Positions 18,759-27,760 of a DNA stretch of 64,000 nucleotides are shown here, in pieces. The DNA comes from Flavobacteriia bacterium (GTDB lineage: Bacteria; Bacteroidota; Bacteroidia; Flavobacteriales_D; Crocinitomicaceae). The number at the start of each line of letters is the position of its first letter. Position 1 is the stretch's first letter. The stretch is taken from NCBI GenBank assembly GCA_016178305.1, contig JACOTM010000070.1, forward strand, positions 1 through 64,000, read 5' to 3'. The position numbers and the translations under genes are program-made. The notes under the pieces are model-generated. The model was not told the origin of the DNA and did not search any database. It worked only from the letters and a program-made list of their open reading frames with translations.

Positions 18759-20163
18759 TAATATCGACAATTTATTTCATAACAGTTTGAAAGATTATCT
18801 TCCTGATGCTTCGCATTTAGATTTTTCTCAAATGAATGAATTATTAAATTCCAAACTTTCTAAACAAATGACAATTGATAAAACAGAAGTTTTTCATTCT
18901 CATACAAATTTTGGAAATAAAATGTTTTTTTGGAAATTAGTAGGTTTAGTTTCGGTAATAACTACGATTACTATAATTTTTTCAGAAAAACCAGCGTCAG
19001 ATAAATGCTATGGGAAAAATATAGAACAGAATGATTATAAGAAAGAAAATATTAAACCATCAAAAATGAACTTAGAGTCATTGCCAATTGAAAAACAAAT
19101 TAATATAGCAAAAAGTGTAGCCAAAACTTTAATTCATAATGAAATTAAATCAAAGGTAAGTCAATCTAAAAATTTACCCCCAAGATTTAATAATAATATT
19201 TTAACATTTGCAAACACACAGGAGAAAAACACAGAAAGAAAAATAGAATTAAGCGATTCAACACTATGTTTTGAAGCAATTGCTAGTACTAATTTTACTT
19301 TAAAATATTTGAAAATCAATCAAATGGTGTTAGAATCGTTAACGAAATTTCGAGTGGATTCGTCATTAATGTTAGGAATTAATTCAGATTTTAAAATTTT
19401 AAGTAGTTCTAAATCAATAGCTAATATTCCAACACATCAAATTAAATTTAATTTTGGAATATCCAAAGTTCCAGTTACCCAAAAAGAAATTTTAAATTAT
19501 CCAAATTATACGAACAACCCATTTAATTTTTTTACAAACATGAAAATGGATTCCATTCAAATTAAACAAGAAAATCAATATTCTTTGGAATACCAGCATA
19601 TTTATAAAACGAATTTAATTATCGGTTTTGGATTAAGCTATTGCAATGGAGGATGGAGCAGTTCTAGTAAAGGAATTATTTATACTCTAGCTGATTATAA
19701 TGGTGATGGCATAGCAGATGTTGATGCCAATGGAAATTATATTGAATTGCAAAACACGATTCAATACGGAACTACGAAAAGTACTTTTAGATCTATTGGT
19801 TCAAACTTACATTTAGGATATTGCTTTAATAAGAATAAACAATGGATGTTAAACGCATTTTGTGGCATAAATAATGCGCAAGTAATAGCAAAAAACACAT
19901 TTAAATATCAAGATACTTCACAAAAAGACATGGTAAGTAAGTATTCAAAATTTATTATTTCTCCTTTCATTGGATTTGATGTGGTCTATCGTAAAAGTAA
20001 TTTTGGATTTAGCATTGGAGGATTGCTTTCTCAAAGAAATACAATTGCAACATTAATAAAGGCAACTGAATTTTATAACAATGCTTCATTTGGAGGAACT
20101 GTAGGAATATTTTACTACTTACCAGAAAATTTTCTAGACTTAAAGAAAGATTCAAAAGATTAA
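18745..20163 (+). CDS. Anti-sigma-like protein fused to a beta-barrel-like domain
   Basis: 472 residues, overlapping the ECF sigma gene by 14 bp. Residues 1-60 are hydrophilic and helical (NIDNLFHNSLKDYLPDASHLDFSQMNELL), like cytoplasmic sigma-binding segments. One transmembrane helix follows (about 62-80, FFWKLVGLVSVITTITIIF), then a polar linker (about 85-250). The C-terminal region of roughly 220 residues has alternating aromatic/glycine strands like small outer-membrane barrels (IIGFGLSYCNGGWSS, LHLGYCFNKNKQW, PFIGFDVVYRKSNFGFSIGGL, FGGTVGIFYYLP). A calcium-type loop DYNGDGIADVDANGNY sits in one loop. A single chain spanning cytoplasm to outer membrane would be unusual. The anti-sigma role is inferred from gene order and topology; no named domain was identified. 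Confidence 0.7.
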   Translation: MKEHNNIDNLFHNSLKDYLPDASHLDFSQMNELLNSKLSKQMTIDKTEVFHSHTNFGNKMFFWKLVGLVSVITTITIIFSEKPASDKCYGKNIEQNDYKKENIKPSKMNLESLPIEKQINIAKSVAKTLIHNEIKSKVSQSKNLPPRFNNNILTFANTQEKNTERKIELSDSTLCFEAIASTNFTLKYLKINQMVLESLTKFRVDSSLMLGINSDFKILSSSKSIANIPTHQIKFNFGISKVPVTQKEILNYPNYTNNPFNFFTNMKMDSIQIKQENQYSLEYQHIYKTNLIIGFGLSYCNGGWSSSSKGIIYTLADYNGDGIADVDANGNYIELQNTIQYGTTKSTFRSIGSNLHLGYCFNKNKQWMLNAFCGINNAQVIAKNTFKYQDTSQKDMVSKYSKFIISPFIGFDVVYRKSNFGFSIGGLLSQRNTIATLIKATEFYNNASFGGTVGIFYYLPENFLDLKKDSKD

Positions 20164-20224
20164 TTGAATTTTAGCAAGAAGTGTGAAAGCTGTTATTTCT
20201 GATTCATTCGTAGCTAAAAAAATG

Positions 20225-20232
20225 TAAATTTG
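20225..20232 (+). promoter_or_regulatory. Bacteroidota -7 box (TAAATTTG)
   Basis: Perfect TAnnTTTG match just ahead of the aminopeptidase ORF. It ends only one base before ATG 20234, so transcription would begin at or inside that codon. This favours the in-frame ATG at 20255 as the real start. No clear TTG -33 element was seen. Confidence 0.45.
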
Positions 20233-20254
20233 TATGAATTCAAAATACAAACGT

Positions 20255-21655
20255 ATGTTCATACAAAAATATAAAGCAATTGATAGTACACAACATCTTG
20301 TTATCGTTGGTACAAAAAAATCTTTAGCAAATGAAATGAAAACTTTACCAACAGTTTTGGTTGAGTTCTTAAAGCACTTTTTAAAAAGTGAAAAAAAAAC
20401 AGATTATATCAAAACTTCGGATTCAATTTGTTATTTCATTAAAGGAGAACAAGATAGTGAAAAATTAAGAGTTGCTGGAGCTTCTGTTCAAAATTTAATT
20501 GGAAAAGAAGCTGTAAGTATTCAACTTATCGGAGAAGAATCTGAAGTATTGAATGTAGCAGAAGGTATTGCCTATGCTAATTATCAATTTATTAAATATT
20601 TTAAAGATTCAACAAAAAAGACGAATCAATTGAAAGCAATCTATGTGAGCGATAAAGTTGACAAGAAAAAAATTGAAGAACTAAATAACGTTATAAAAGC
20701 TGTTTATTGGGCAAGAGACATGGTTAATGAACCTGTTTCTTATTTGAATGCAACGAAATTAAGCGAGGAAATAGAACTTTTAGGAAAAGAAGCGAATTTT
20801 ACAGTTCAAGTTTTAGAAAAAACAAAAATTGAAACCTTGAAAATGGGTGGTTTATTGGCTGTAAATAAAGGTTCAATTGACCCACCAACTTTTACAATTG
20901 TTGAATACAAGCCTAAAAAAGCAACAAATAAAAAGCCAATTGTGTTGGTTGGAAAAGGAGTTGTGTATGATACAGGAGGATTGAGTTTAAAACCAACTCC
21001 AGGTTCAATGGATTGCATGAAAAGTGATATGGCAGGAGCTGCTTGTGTAATCGGAGCCGTTTATGCAGCCGCCTTGAACGATATTAAAACACATATTATT
21101 GCTCTAATTCCAGCAACTGATAATCGTCCAGGATTAAATGCTTATGCACCCGGAGACATTGTGACGATGTATGATGGAACAACCGTAGAAGTATTAAATA
21201 CAGATGCAGAAGGAAGAATGATTTTGGCAGATGCTTTGGCTTATTCGAAAAAATTCGATCCTGAATTGGTAATAGATGCAGCAACACTAACCGGAGCAGC
21301 TTTGAGAGCTATTGGACATCATGCTTCAATTGTAATGGGAAATGCATCGGATAAACAGTTTAGTCAATTGGAAAAATCTGGAAATGAAGAATTTGAACGT
21401 GTTGTACGTTTTCCTTTCTGGGACGAATATTATGAAGAAACAAAATCTTCAATTGCAGATTTGAAGAATTTAGGAGGGGCAAATGCAGGAATGATTACAG
21501 CTGGAAAATTTTTAGAACATTTTGTGAAAGCACCTTATATTCACATGGATATAGCAGGTCCAGCTTGGTTGGATGCTCCAATGGATTATAAAGGAAAAGG
21601 CGGAACAGGATCAGGAGTTCGTTTATTACATAACTTTGTGAAAAATTACAAATAA
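20255..21655 (+). CDS. pepA: Leucyl aminopeptidase, M17 family
   Basis: Cytosolic metallo-aminopeptidase that removes N-terminal residues from peptides. Family signatures are plain: VGKGVVYDTGGLSLKP with the catalytic Lys and metal ligands, SDMAGAACVIG, the diagnostic NTDAEGR (with metal-binding Asp/Glu), and IDAATLTGAAL. About 466 residues from the preferred start (473 from ATG 20234), normal for the family with its N-terminal non-catalytic lobe. The stop codon overlaps the pdxA start (TAATG), so the two genes form an operon. Confidence 0.93.
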   Translation: MFIQKYKAIDSTQHLVIVGTKKSLANEMKTLPTVLVEFLKHFLKSEKKTDYIKTSDSICYFIKGEQDSEKLRVAGASVQNLIGKEAVSIQLIGEESEVLNVAEGIAYANYQFIKYFKDSTKKTNQLKAIYVSDKVDKKKIEELNNVIKAVYWARDMVNEPVSYLNATKLSEEIELLGKEANFTVQVLEKTKIETLKMGGLLAVNKGSIDPPTFTIVEYKPKKATNKKPIVLVGKGVVYDTGGLSLKPTPGSMDCMKSDMAGAACVIGAVYAAALNDIKTHIIALIPATDNRPGLNAYAPGDIVTMYDGTTVEVLNTDAEGRMILADALAYSKKFDPELVIDAATLTGAALRAIGHHASIVMGNASDKQFSQLEKSGNEEFERVVRFPFWDEYYEETKSSIADLKNLGGANAGMITAGKFLEHFVKAPYIHMDIAGPAWLDAPMDYKGKGGTGSGVRLLHNFVKNYK

Positions 21656-22755
21656 TGGAAAAGGAGAAAGAAAAAGATCATTCACATATAACACCAATTC
21701 GAGTAGGAATTTCTATTGGAGACATCAATGGTATTGGTCCTGAAGTTGTGATTAAAGCTTTGAATGATTCTCAGCTATTAATTGATTGTACACCTATTAT
21801 TTACGCTTCAACAAAAACGATTTCGTATCATAAAAAAGCAATAAAACAGCATGATTTTATGTATCAGTCTTGTCGCACAGCAGATGAAGCACACCATAAG
21901 AAAGTGAATGTTGTCAATGTGTGGAATGAAGAAATTCAATTTGAATTAGGAAAAGCAACAGAAATAGGAGGTAAATTTGCTTTTTTATCTTTAGAGCGTG
22001 CAACCAAAGATTTAGCAGAAGGGAAAATAGATGTTTTAGTGACAGCCCCAATTTCTAAAGAAGCAATGAAAAAATCAGGATTTCAATTTCCAGGACATAC
22101 TGAATTTTTAGCAGATATGGCTGGAATTGATGAGGCTTTGATGATGATGGTGAGCGAGACCTTGAGAGTAGCATTGGTTACTACACATATTCCAATCAAT
22201 GAAGTTAGCACTGCATTAACAATAGATAAAATTTATAGAAAGATTCTAGAAGTTGAAAAAAGTTTAAAAAATGATTTTGGGATTCAACGACCTAAAATTG
22301 CTGTTTTGGGATTAAATCCACATGCTGGCGAAAATGGAAAAATGGGAACAGAAGATTTAGAAATAATCGTTCCTGCAATTACAAAAGCAAAAGAAGAAAA
22401 TAAAGTAATAGCAGTTGGACCGTTTCCGGCAGATGGTTTTTTTGGATCAGCAGCGATGGGGCAGTATGATGCTGTTTTAGCGATGTATCATGATCAAGGA
22501 TTGATTCCATTTAAGACCATTGCTTTTGAAAATGGAGTCAATTTCACAGCAGGATTACCGGTAGTAAGAACATCTCCTGATCATGGAACAGCTTTCGATA
22601 TTGTAGGTCAAAATATAGCATCCCCTCAATCGATGCGAAGCGCTATTTATTTAGCGATAGATATTTTTAGAAAGCAAAAATTAAGAAAAGAAATAACAGC
22701 GAATCCATTAAAATTTCAAGCACCTGAGAAGAAAAAAGCAGGAGCTTTAGATTAG
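21655..22755 (+). CDS. pdxA: 4-hydroxythreonine-4-phosphate dehydrogenase
   Basis: Vitamin B6 biosynthesis: NAD-dependent oxidation of 4-phosphohydroxy-threonine. The start IRVGISIGDINGIGPEVVIKAL is diagnostic. Further motifs are VTAPISKEAM, FPGHTEFLADM (metal-binding His), LGLNPHAGENGKMG, GPFPADGFFG, AMYHDQGLIPFK and FTAGLPVVRTSPDHGTAFDI. 366 residues, full length. A hydrophilic 12-residue extension precedes the conserved core. Translationally coupled to the aminopeptidase by a one-base overlap, followed by a new promoter-like box at 22837. Confidence 0.96.
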   Translation: MEKEKEKDHSHITPIRVGISIGDINGIGPEVVIKALNDSQLLIDCTPIIYASTKTISYHKKAIKQHDFMYQSCRTADEAHHKKVNVVNVWNEEIQFELGKATEIGGKFAFLSLERATKDLAEGKIDVLVTAPISKEAMKKSGFQFPGHTEFLADMAGIDEALMMMVSETLRVALVTTHIPINEVSTALTIDKIYRKILEVEKSLKNDFGIQRPKIAVLGLNPHAGENGKMGTEDLEIIVPAITKAKEENKVIAVGPFPADGFFGSAAMGQYDAVLAMYHDQGLIPFKTIAFENGVNFTAGLPVVRTSPDHGTAFDIVGQNIASPQSMRSAIYLAIDIFRKQKLRKEITANPLKFQAPEKKKAGALD

Positions 22756-22836
22756 GAAATAAGTAGAATAAAGACCTTCGCAAATAAAAAAATGTTAAAA
22801 AGTTAATAGATATTAACAATTTTCAGTTAAAAATGT

Positions 22837-22844
22837 TAACTTTG
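22837..22844 (+). promoter_or_regulatory. Bacteroidota promoter -7 box (TAACTTTG) for yceD operon
   Basis: TAACTTTG followed by CAG is a textbook TAnnTTTG element 23 bp before the yceD start, in an intergenic region with no other candidate. A convincing -33 TTG is not evident. It probably drives yceD-rpmF-plsX-fabH and perhaps acc genes. Confidence 0.6.
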
Positions 22845-22867
22845 CAGTCCGATTTTAGGAAATAAGT

Positions 22868-23464
22868 ATGTCGAAACACGAATATATAATACCATTTGTT
22901 GGTTTAAAGATTGGTTTTCATGTATTTGAATTCGAAATATCGGATGCGTTCTTTGATGAAATAGAATATTCAATAATACACAGTGGAAATGTCCACGTTC
23001 GTTTAGAGTTGGAGAAAAAAGAAACAATGTTGGTTGGGCATTATCAAATTGAAGGATTGGTGAAAACTGGTTGTGATAGATGTAATGATCCAATTGAAGT
23101 TGAAATTGACGGTGAATACCAAATGATATATAAATTTGGAGGAGAAGCTACAGATGATGAAACGTTGATTGTTTTAGATTTCGAAGCATACGAGTTGGAT
23201 GTAAAAATGAATATCTATGAATTAATTTCGGTTTCATTACCAGTAAGGGTAGTACATGAAGCGGGAGAATGTAATCCAGAAATGTTGGCATTGTTAGAAC
23301 AATATGTAATCAATGTTAATGATGAGGAAGATGATGATGACTTTGACGACGATGACGAATTTGATGAAGACGACGATGAGGAGGATTTGGAAGATGAAGA
23401 CGGAGACGGCAATGATAATGACGATATCGATCCACGATGGTCGATATTGAAAAATTTGAATTAA
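22868..23464 (+). CDS. YceD/DUF177 family protein with extreme acidic tail
   Basis: 198 residues. The DUF177 core includes the conserved CDRCNDPIEVEIDGEY pair of cysteines and the aromatic/acidic strand region. Family members sit next to rpmF across bacteria and, where studied, are linked to 23S rRNA or ribosome maturation. It lies 20 bp before rpmF. The C-terminal region (about residues 145-190) is a run of some thirty Asp/Glu residues with few interruptions, then a conserved WSILKNL end typical of Bacteroidota members. The acidic stretch may serve as a nucleic-acid mimic or be flexible; that is inference. Confidence 0.88.
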   Translation: MSKHEYIIPFVGLKIGFHVFEFEISDAFFDEIEYSIIHSGNVHVRLELEKKETMLVGHYQIEGLVKTGCDRCNDPIEVEIDGEYQMIYKFGGEATDDETLIVLDFEAYELDVKMNIYELISVSLPVRVVHEAGECNPEMLALLEQYVINVNDEEDDDDFDDDDEFDEDDDEEDLEDEDGDGNDNDDIDPRWSILKNLN

Positions 23465-23484
23465 AAAGCAATAAATAGAGTAAA

Positions 23485-23676
23485 ATGGCACATCCAAAAA
23501 GAAGAATCTCTACAACAAGAAGAGATAAAAGAAGAACGCATTTTAAAGCAGTAGCTGATAATATTGCGACTTGCCCAACAACAGGACAACCACATTTGTT
23601 TCACCATGCACACTGGCATGAAGGGAAACTTTATTACAAAGGTAGAGTTGTTGCAGAAAAAGAAGTTGCAGTTTAA
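23485..23676 (+). CDS. rpmF: 50S ribosomal protein L32
   Basis: 63 residues, basic, starting [19 protein letters not shown], the invariant L32 start. It keeps one Cys (TCPTTGQPH) but lacks the paired second half of the zinc ribbon. This is the zinc-independent form common in Flavobacteriia. It lies between yceD and plsX in the widely conserved order. Confidence 0.96.
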   Translation: MAHPKRRISTTRRDKRRTHFKAVADNIATCPTTGQPHLFHHAHWHEGKLYYKGRVVAEKEVAV

Positions 23677-23706
23677 TTAACTGTTAATTGAAAAAAATTC
23701 TTCTTG

Positions 23707-24645
23707 ATGAAGATAGGAATAGATATTTTTGGTGGTGATTTTGCTCCGGATGCTAACGTGTCTGGCGCAATCCTTGCCCAAAAAGAACTTCCTGGAGATA
23801 CTACAATTGTCTTAATTGGTGACCAAGATATAATCTTGAGTTGCCTTTCTAAGTTTGGAGGAAATCCATCTGATTTTGAGATTGTACATGCCCCGGATAC
23901 TATTACGATGCATGACCATCCAACACGAGCGATTCCACAAAAGCCAAAAAGCACAATTGCAGTAGGTTTTGATTTATTGGCCTCCAAAAAAATTGATGCA
24001 TTTGCAAGTACTGGAAATACGGGTGCTATGTTGGTTGGTTCAATCTATAAAATCAATACTATTCCAGGAATTATTCGACCATGTATTACGTCAACTTTAC
24101 CAACAATAATTGGATCAAATTCGATTTTATTAGATGTTGGATCAAATGCTGACTGTAAGCCAGATGTCTTATATCAATTTGCAATATTAGGTTCCCTTTA
24201 TGCTAAAAATGTATATGGAATTGAAAAACCAAAAGTTGCCTTGTTAAGCATCGGTGAAGAAGAATCAAAAGGAAATTTATTAACAATAGCGACTTACAAG
24301 CTATTAGCAGAATCCGATGAGGTTAATTTTGTTGGAAATGTTGAAGGTCGTGATTTGTTTTTAGGTAAAGCAGATGTTATTGTATGTGATGGTTTTACAG
24401 GAAATATTGTCTTGAAAGAAGCTGAGGGTATTTTTTACTTGATGAAAAAACGAGGCATTAAAGATGAATATTTTGATCGTTTCAATTATGAGAATTATGG
24501 GGGTACACCCATATTAGGAGTTAAAGGAAATGTGATTATTGGGCATGGAATTTCCAACGATGTAGCTGTTAAAAATATGATAAAACACGCTTTTGAAGTT
24601 GCTAAATCAGGTTTAGCAGTAAAAGTTAATGAAGCATTTAATTAA
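23707..24645 (+). CDS. plsX: Phosphate acyltransferase PlsX
   Basis: Converts acyl-ACP to acyl-phosphate for phospholipid synthesis; peripheral membrane enzyme. Motifs: MKIGIDIFGGDFAPDANVSGA at the start, ASTGNTGAMLVGS, LLDVGSNADCKPD, LLSIGEEESKGN, VEGRDLFLGKADVIVCDGFTGNIVLK. The ATG at 23707 is used; the tracked TTG at 23704 adds one residue only. 312 residues, full length. Part of the rpmF-plsX-fabH lipid operon, four bases from fabH. Confidence 0.96.
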   Translation: MKIGIDIFGGDFAPDANVSGAILAQKELPGDTTIVLIGDQDIILSCLSKFGGNPSDFEIVHAPDTITMHDHPTRAIPQKPKSTIAVGFDLLASKKIDAFASTGNTGAMLVGSIYKINTIPGIIRPCITSTLPTIIGSNSILLDVGSNADCKPDVLYQFAILGSLYAKNVYGIEKPKVALLSIGEEESKGNLLTIATYKLLAESDEVNFVGNVEGRDLFLGKADVIVCDGFTGNIVLKEAEGIFYLMKKRGIKDEYFDRFNYENYGGTPILGVKGNVIIGHGISNDVAVKNMIKHAFEVAKSGLAVKVNEAFN

Positions 24646-24648
24646 ACT

Positions 24649-25638
24649 ATGGGAAAAATAACTGCAGCAATAACAGGAGTAAACGGATATGTTCCCGAAT
24701 ATGTGTTGTCGAATGAAGACCTAGCTAAAATGGTCGATACAACAGATGAATGGATTACAACACGTACGGGTATTAAAGAAAGAAGAATCATGAAGGATGG
24801 CGCTTCTTCGGATATGGCAGTAGAAGCGATAAATGGTTTATTGACAAAGATGAATCTTGATCCATTGGAGATTGATTTAGTAATTGTTGGTACGGTAACA
24901 CCAGATCATCCTTTCCCTAGTACTTCAAATATAATTTGCGATAAAGTTGGAATGAAAAACGCATGGGGCTTCGATTTAATCGCAGCTTGTTCGGGTTTTA
25001 TTTATGCTTTGTCAACGGGTGCTCAATTTATTGAAACTGGAAAATATAAAAAAGTAATCGTAGTTGGTGTGGACAAAATGTCTTCGATTATTGATTATGA
25101 AGATAGAACAACCTGTATCATTTTTGGAGATGGATGCGGGGCTGTATTATTAGAACCAAACGAAGAAGGATTGGGTGTTCAAGATTTTATTTTAAGAGCT
25201 GATGGTTCTGGAAGAGAATTTTTGATTCAACCAGCTGGAGGTTCAGCAAATCCTCCAACTATTGAAACAGTTGAAAATAAAATGCACTTTGTAAAGCAAG
25301 AAGGAAAATCAGTTTTCAAATTTGCAGTAACAAATATGGCTGAAGTTTCAGCTGAAATTATGGAAAAAAATAATTTAACAAGTGAAGATGTTGATTGGTT
25401 AGTTCCACATCAAGCGAACTTGAGAATTATTGATGCAACAGCAAACAGAATGGGCTTACCAGCTGAAAAAGTAATGATTAACATTGAAAAATATGGGAAT
25501 ACTACAGCTGGAACGTTACCACTTTGTTTATGGGATTATGAGAAACAATTGAAAAAAGGGGACACTTTAATTCTTTCCGCATTTGGTGGTGGATTTACAT
25601 GGGGAGCTGTTTACCTAAAATGGGCTTATAACGCATAA
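24649..25638 (+). CDS. fabH: 3-oxoacyl-ACP synthase III
   Basis: Initiates type II fatty-acid synthesis by condensing acyl-CoA with malonyl-ACP. Catalytic triad: Cys in [13 protein letters not shown], His in [11 protein letters not shown], Asn in [11 protein letters not shown]. 329 residues with the standard N-terminus ([18 protein letters not shown]) and a [16 protein letters not shown] motif. Three-base gap from plsX and 32 bp to accB, so the same transcript likely carries initiation and malonyl-CoA supply. Confidence 0.97.
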   Translation: MGKITAAITGVNGYVPEYVLSNEDLAKMVDTTDEWITTRTGIKERRIMKDGASSDMAVEAINGLLTKMNLDPLEIDLVIVGTVTPDHPFPSTSNIICDKVGMKNAWGFDLIAACSGFIYALSTGAQFIETGKYKKVIVVGVDKMSSIIDYEDRTTCIIFGDGCGAVLLEPNEEGLGVQDFILRADGSGREFLIQPAGGSANPPTIETVENKMHFVKQEGKSVFKFAVTNMAEVSAEIMEKNNLTSEDVDWLVPHQANLRIIDATANRMGLPAEKVMINIEKYGNTTAGTLPLCLWDYEKQLKKGDTLILSAFGGGFTWGAVYLKWAYNA

Positions 25639-25670
25639 TATTAATTAAGAACAAACTAAAAATCGAAAAT

Positions 25671-26150
25671 ATGAATTTAACTGAAATACAAGATTTAATC
25701 AAATTTGTAGCAAAATCAGGAGTTAACGAAGTTGAAATCGAACAAAAAGATTTTAAAATCATTATCAAAGCTGAACAAAAAGGAAAAGATCAACCTGTAT
25801 ATATTCAGGCTACAGCTCCAGTTGCTTTACCCCAAGCAGCACCAGTTGCTCCAGCAGCAGCGCCAGTTGCTCCAGCAGCACCAGTCGCTCCAGTTGCTGA
25901 TGATTCAAAATATATTATTGTAAAATCTCCTATGATTGGTACTTTCTACCGTTCTGCAGGACCAGATAAGGATGCTTTCGTAAATGTTGGAGCATCTATT
26001 TCAGCTGGTACAACTTTATGTATCATCGAAGCGATGAAATTATTCAACGAAATTGAATCAGAAGTTTCTGGTAAAATCGTAAAAGTATTAGTTGATGATG
26101 CTTCTCCAGTTGAATATGATCAACCTTTATTTTTGGTAGATCCAGCATAA
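25671..26150 (+). CDS. accB: Biotin carboxyl carrier protein of acetyl-CoA carboxylase
   Basis: 159 residues. N-terminal helical domain (MNLTEIQDLIKFVAKSGVNEVEIEQ), then an Ala/Pro/Val linker of repeated PVAPAA units (about residues 50-80), then the biotinyl domain with the biotin-accepting Lys in EAMKLFNEIESEVSGK. Carries the carboxyl group between AccC and the carboxyltransferase. Followed by accC after a gap holding a strong hairpin. Confidence 0.97.
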   Translation: MNLTEIQDLIKFVAKSGVNEVEIEQKDFKIIIKAEQKGKDQPVYIQATAPVALPQAAPVAPAAAPVAPAAPVAPVADDSKYIIVKSPMIGTFYRSAGPDKDAFVNVGASISAGTTLCIIEAMKLFNEIESEVSGKIVKVLVDDASPVEYDQPLFLVDPA

Positions 26151-26169
26151 TTTAGGATTTAAATATTTA

Positions 26170-26214
26170 TTAGGGATTGAAAATCAGAAGCTATTTCAGA
26201 TTTTTAATCCCTAA
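26170..26214 (+). promoter_or_regulatory. Strong hairpin in accB-accC gap
   Basis: TTAGGGATTGAAAATC (26170-26185) and GATTTTTAATCCCTAA (26199-26214) pair over 16 bp with one wobble. It has only a weak T run downstream, so it looks like a processing or attenuation element, or a partial terminator that lowers accC relative to accB, rather than a full stop. Function is inferred. Confidence 0.5.
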
Positions 26215-26240
26215 TTCTGTAATTAATAAATACTTATAAA

Positions 26241-27581
26241 ATGTTTAAAAAAATATTAATCGCAAATAGAGGTGAAATTGCTTTACGTGTTATTCGTACT
26301 TGTAAAGAGATGGGAATCAAAACAGTTGCTGTTTATTCAACCGCAGATAAAGATAGTTTACCTGTACGTTTTGCAGATGAAGCTGTTTGTATTGGTCCAG
26401 CTGTAAGTTCAAAATCGTATTTATCGATTCCAAATATTATTGCAGCAGCAGAAATTACAAATGCAGATGCAATTCATCCTGGTTACGGTTTCCTTTCTGA
26501 AAATGAAAAATTTTCAAAAGTATGTCAAGAATCAGGAATTAAATTTATTGGAGCTTTACCTGAGCAAATTGCAAGTATGGGTGATAAGGCAACTGCAAAA
26601 GCTACAATGATTGCTGCAGGAGTTCCTTGTGTACCTGGCTCTGTTGGTTTATTGGAAAGTGTTGAAGATGCTAAAGCGCAAGCTAAAAAAATCGTTTATC
26701 CTGTAATCATGAAAGCAACTGCAGGTGGTGGTGGTAAAGGAATGCGAATTGTTTGGAAAGAAGAGGATTTAGAAGCTGCTTGGGATTCTGCTCGAAAAGA
26801 ATCTGCGGCTGCGTTTGGTAATGATGGTTTGTATATGGAGAAATACATTGAAGAACCTCGCCATATCGAAATTCAAATTGCTGGAGATCAATACGGAAAT
26901 GCTTGTCATTTATCTGAAAGAGATTGTTCTATTCAAAGACGTCATCAAAAATTGGTGGAAGAAACACCTTCTCCTTTTATGACAGATGAATTAAGAAATA
27001 AAATGGGTGAAGCTGCTATAAAAGCAGCAAAAGCAGTTAGATATGAAGGAGTTGGTACAGTTGAGTTTTTAGTTGATAAAAACCGTGATTTCTACTTCAT
27101 GGAAATGAATACACGTATCCAAGTGGAGCATACAATTACGGAAGAAGTAATTGACTATGACTTGATTAAAGAACAAATTAAATTGGCAGCGGGAGATAAA
27201 ATCTCTGGAAAAAATTATTTTCCACATTTACACGCAATTCAATGCCGTATCAATGCGGAAGATCCTGATCATGATTTCAGACCTTCTCCAGGAAAAATTA
27301 CAAGTTATCACTCTCCAGGTGGTCATGGTGTTCGTGTAGATTCTCATGCACATGCAGGATATACGATTCCACCAAATTATGATTCCATGATTGGTAAATT
27401 AATTACTGTTGCTCAAACAAGAGAAGAAGCAATTCTTAAAATGAAAAGAGCATTGGAAGAATATATCATTGAAGGAATTAAAACAACAATTCCTTTCCAT
27501 ATAAAATTAATGGATGATCCAAAGTTTAGAGAAGGAAACTTTACTACAGCTTTCATGGATACCTTTGAATATAAGTCGTAA
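26241..27581 (+). CDS. accC: Biotin carboxylase subunit of acetyl-CoA carboxylase
   Basis: ATP-dependent carboxylation of the biotin on AccB. 446 residues with [22 protein letters not shown] at the start, ATP-grasp glycine loop [58 protein letters not shown] with metal and catalytic residues, and a C-terminal domain ([17 protein letters not shown]). Complete. The 179 bp after its stop hold no convincing gene; the tracked 72-aa ORF there is a frame shadow. Confidence 0.97.
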   Translation: MFKKILIANRGEIALRVIRTCKEMGIKTVAVYSTADKDSLPVRFADEAVCIGPAVSSKSYLSIPNIIAAAEITNADAIHPGYGFLSENEKFSKVCQESGIKFIGALPEQIASMGDKATAKATMIAAGVPCVPGSVGLLESVEDAKAQAKKIVYPVIMKATAGGGGKGMRIVWKEEDLEAAWDSARKESAAAFGNDGLYMEKYIEEPRHIEIQIAGDQYGNACHLSERDCSIQRRHQKLVEETPSPFMTDELRNKMGEAAIKAAKAVRYEGVGTVEFLVDKNRDFYFMEMNTRIQVEHTITEEVIDYDLIKEQIKLAAGDKISGKNYFPHLHAIQCRINAEDPDHDFRPSPGKITSYHSPGGHGVRVDSHAHAGYTIPPNYDSMIGKLITVAQTREEAILKMKRALEEYIIEGIKTTIPFHIKLMDDPKFREGNFTTAFMDTFEYKS

Positions 27582-27760
27582 GATTTTTAGTAACTGTCTA
27601 AAATTATTTGATAAAAAGATTTTATTGGATTTTTTACTCAAAAAAGGCAAGATTTTCAGTAATAATGGATCTTTATTTCTTAAAAACTTAACGCGTTTTG
27701 AGAGGAAAAGACTTAAAATATTGAAATCATAATAAATTTTGAAAATAAACGTAGCGAAAT

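Noticed and set aside
23215-23412. Minus-strand Ser-rich ORF opposite the yceD acidic tail
   Set aside because: Poly-Ser arises from the antisense of Asp/Glu codons; not a real gene.
27514-27732. 72-aa ORF after accC
   Set aside because: Starts inside accC in another frame, has no family features and ends in a Lys-rich tail.
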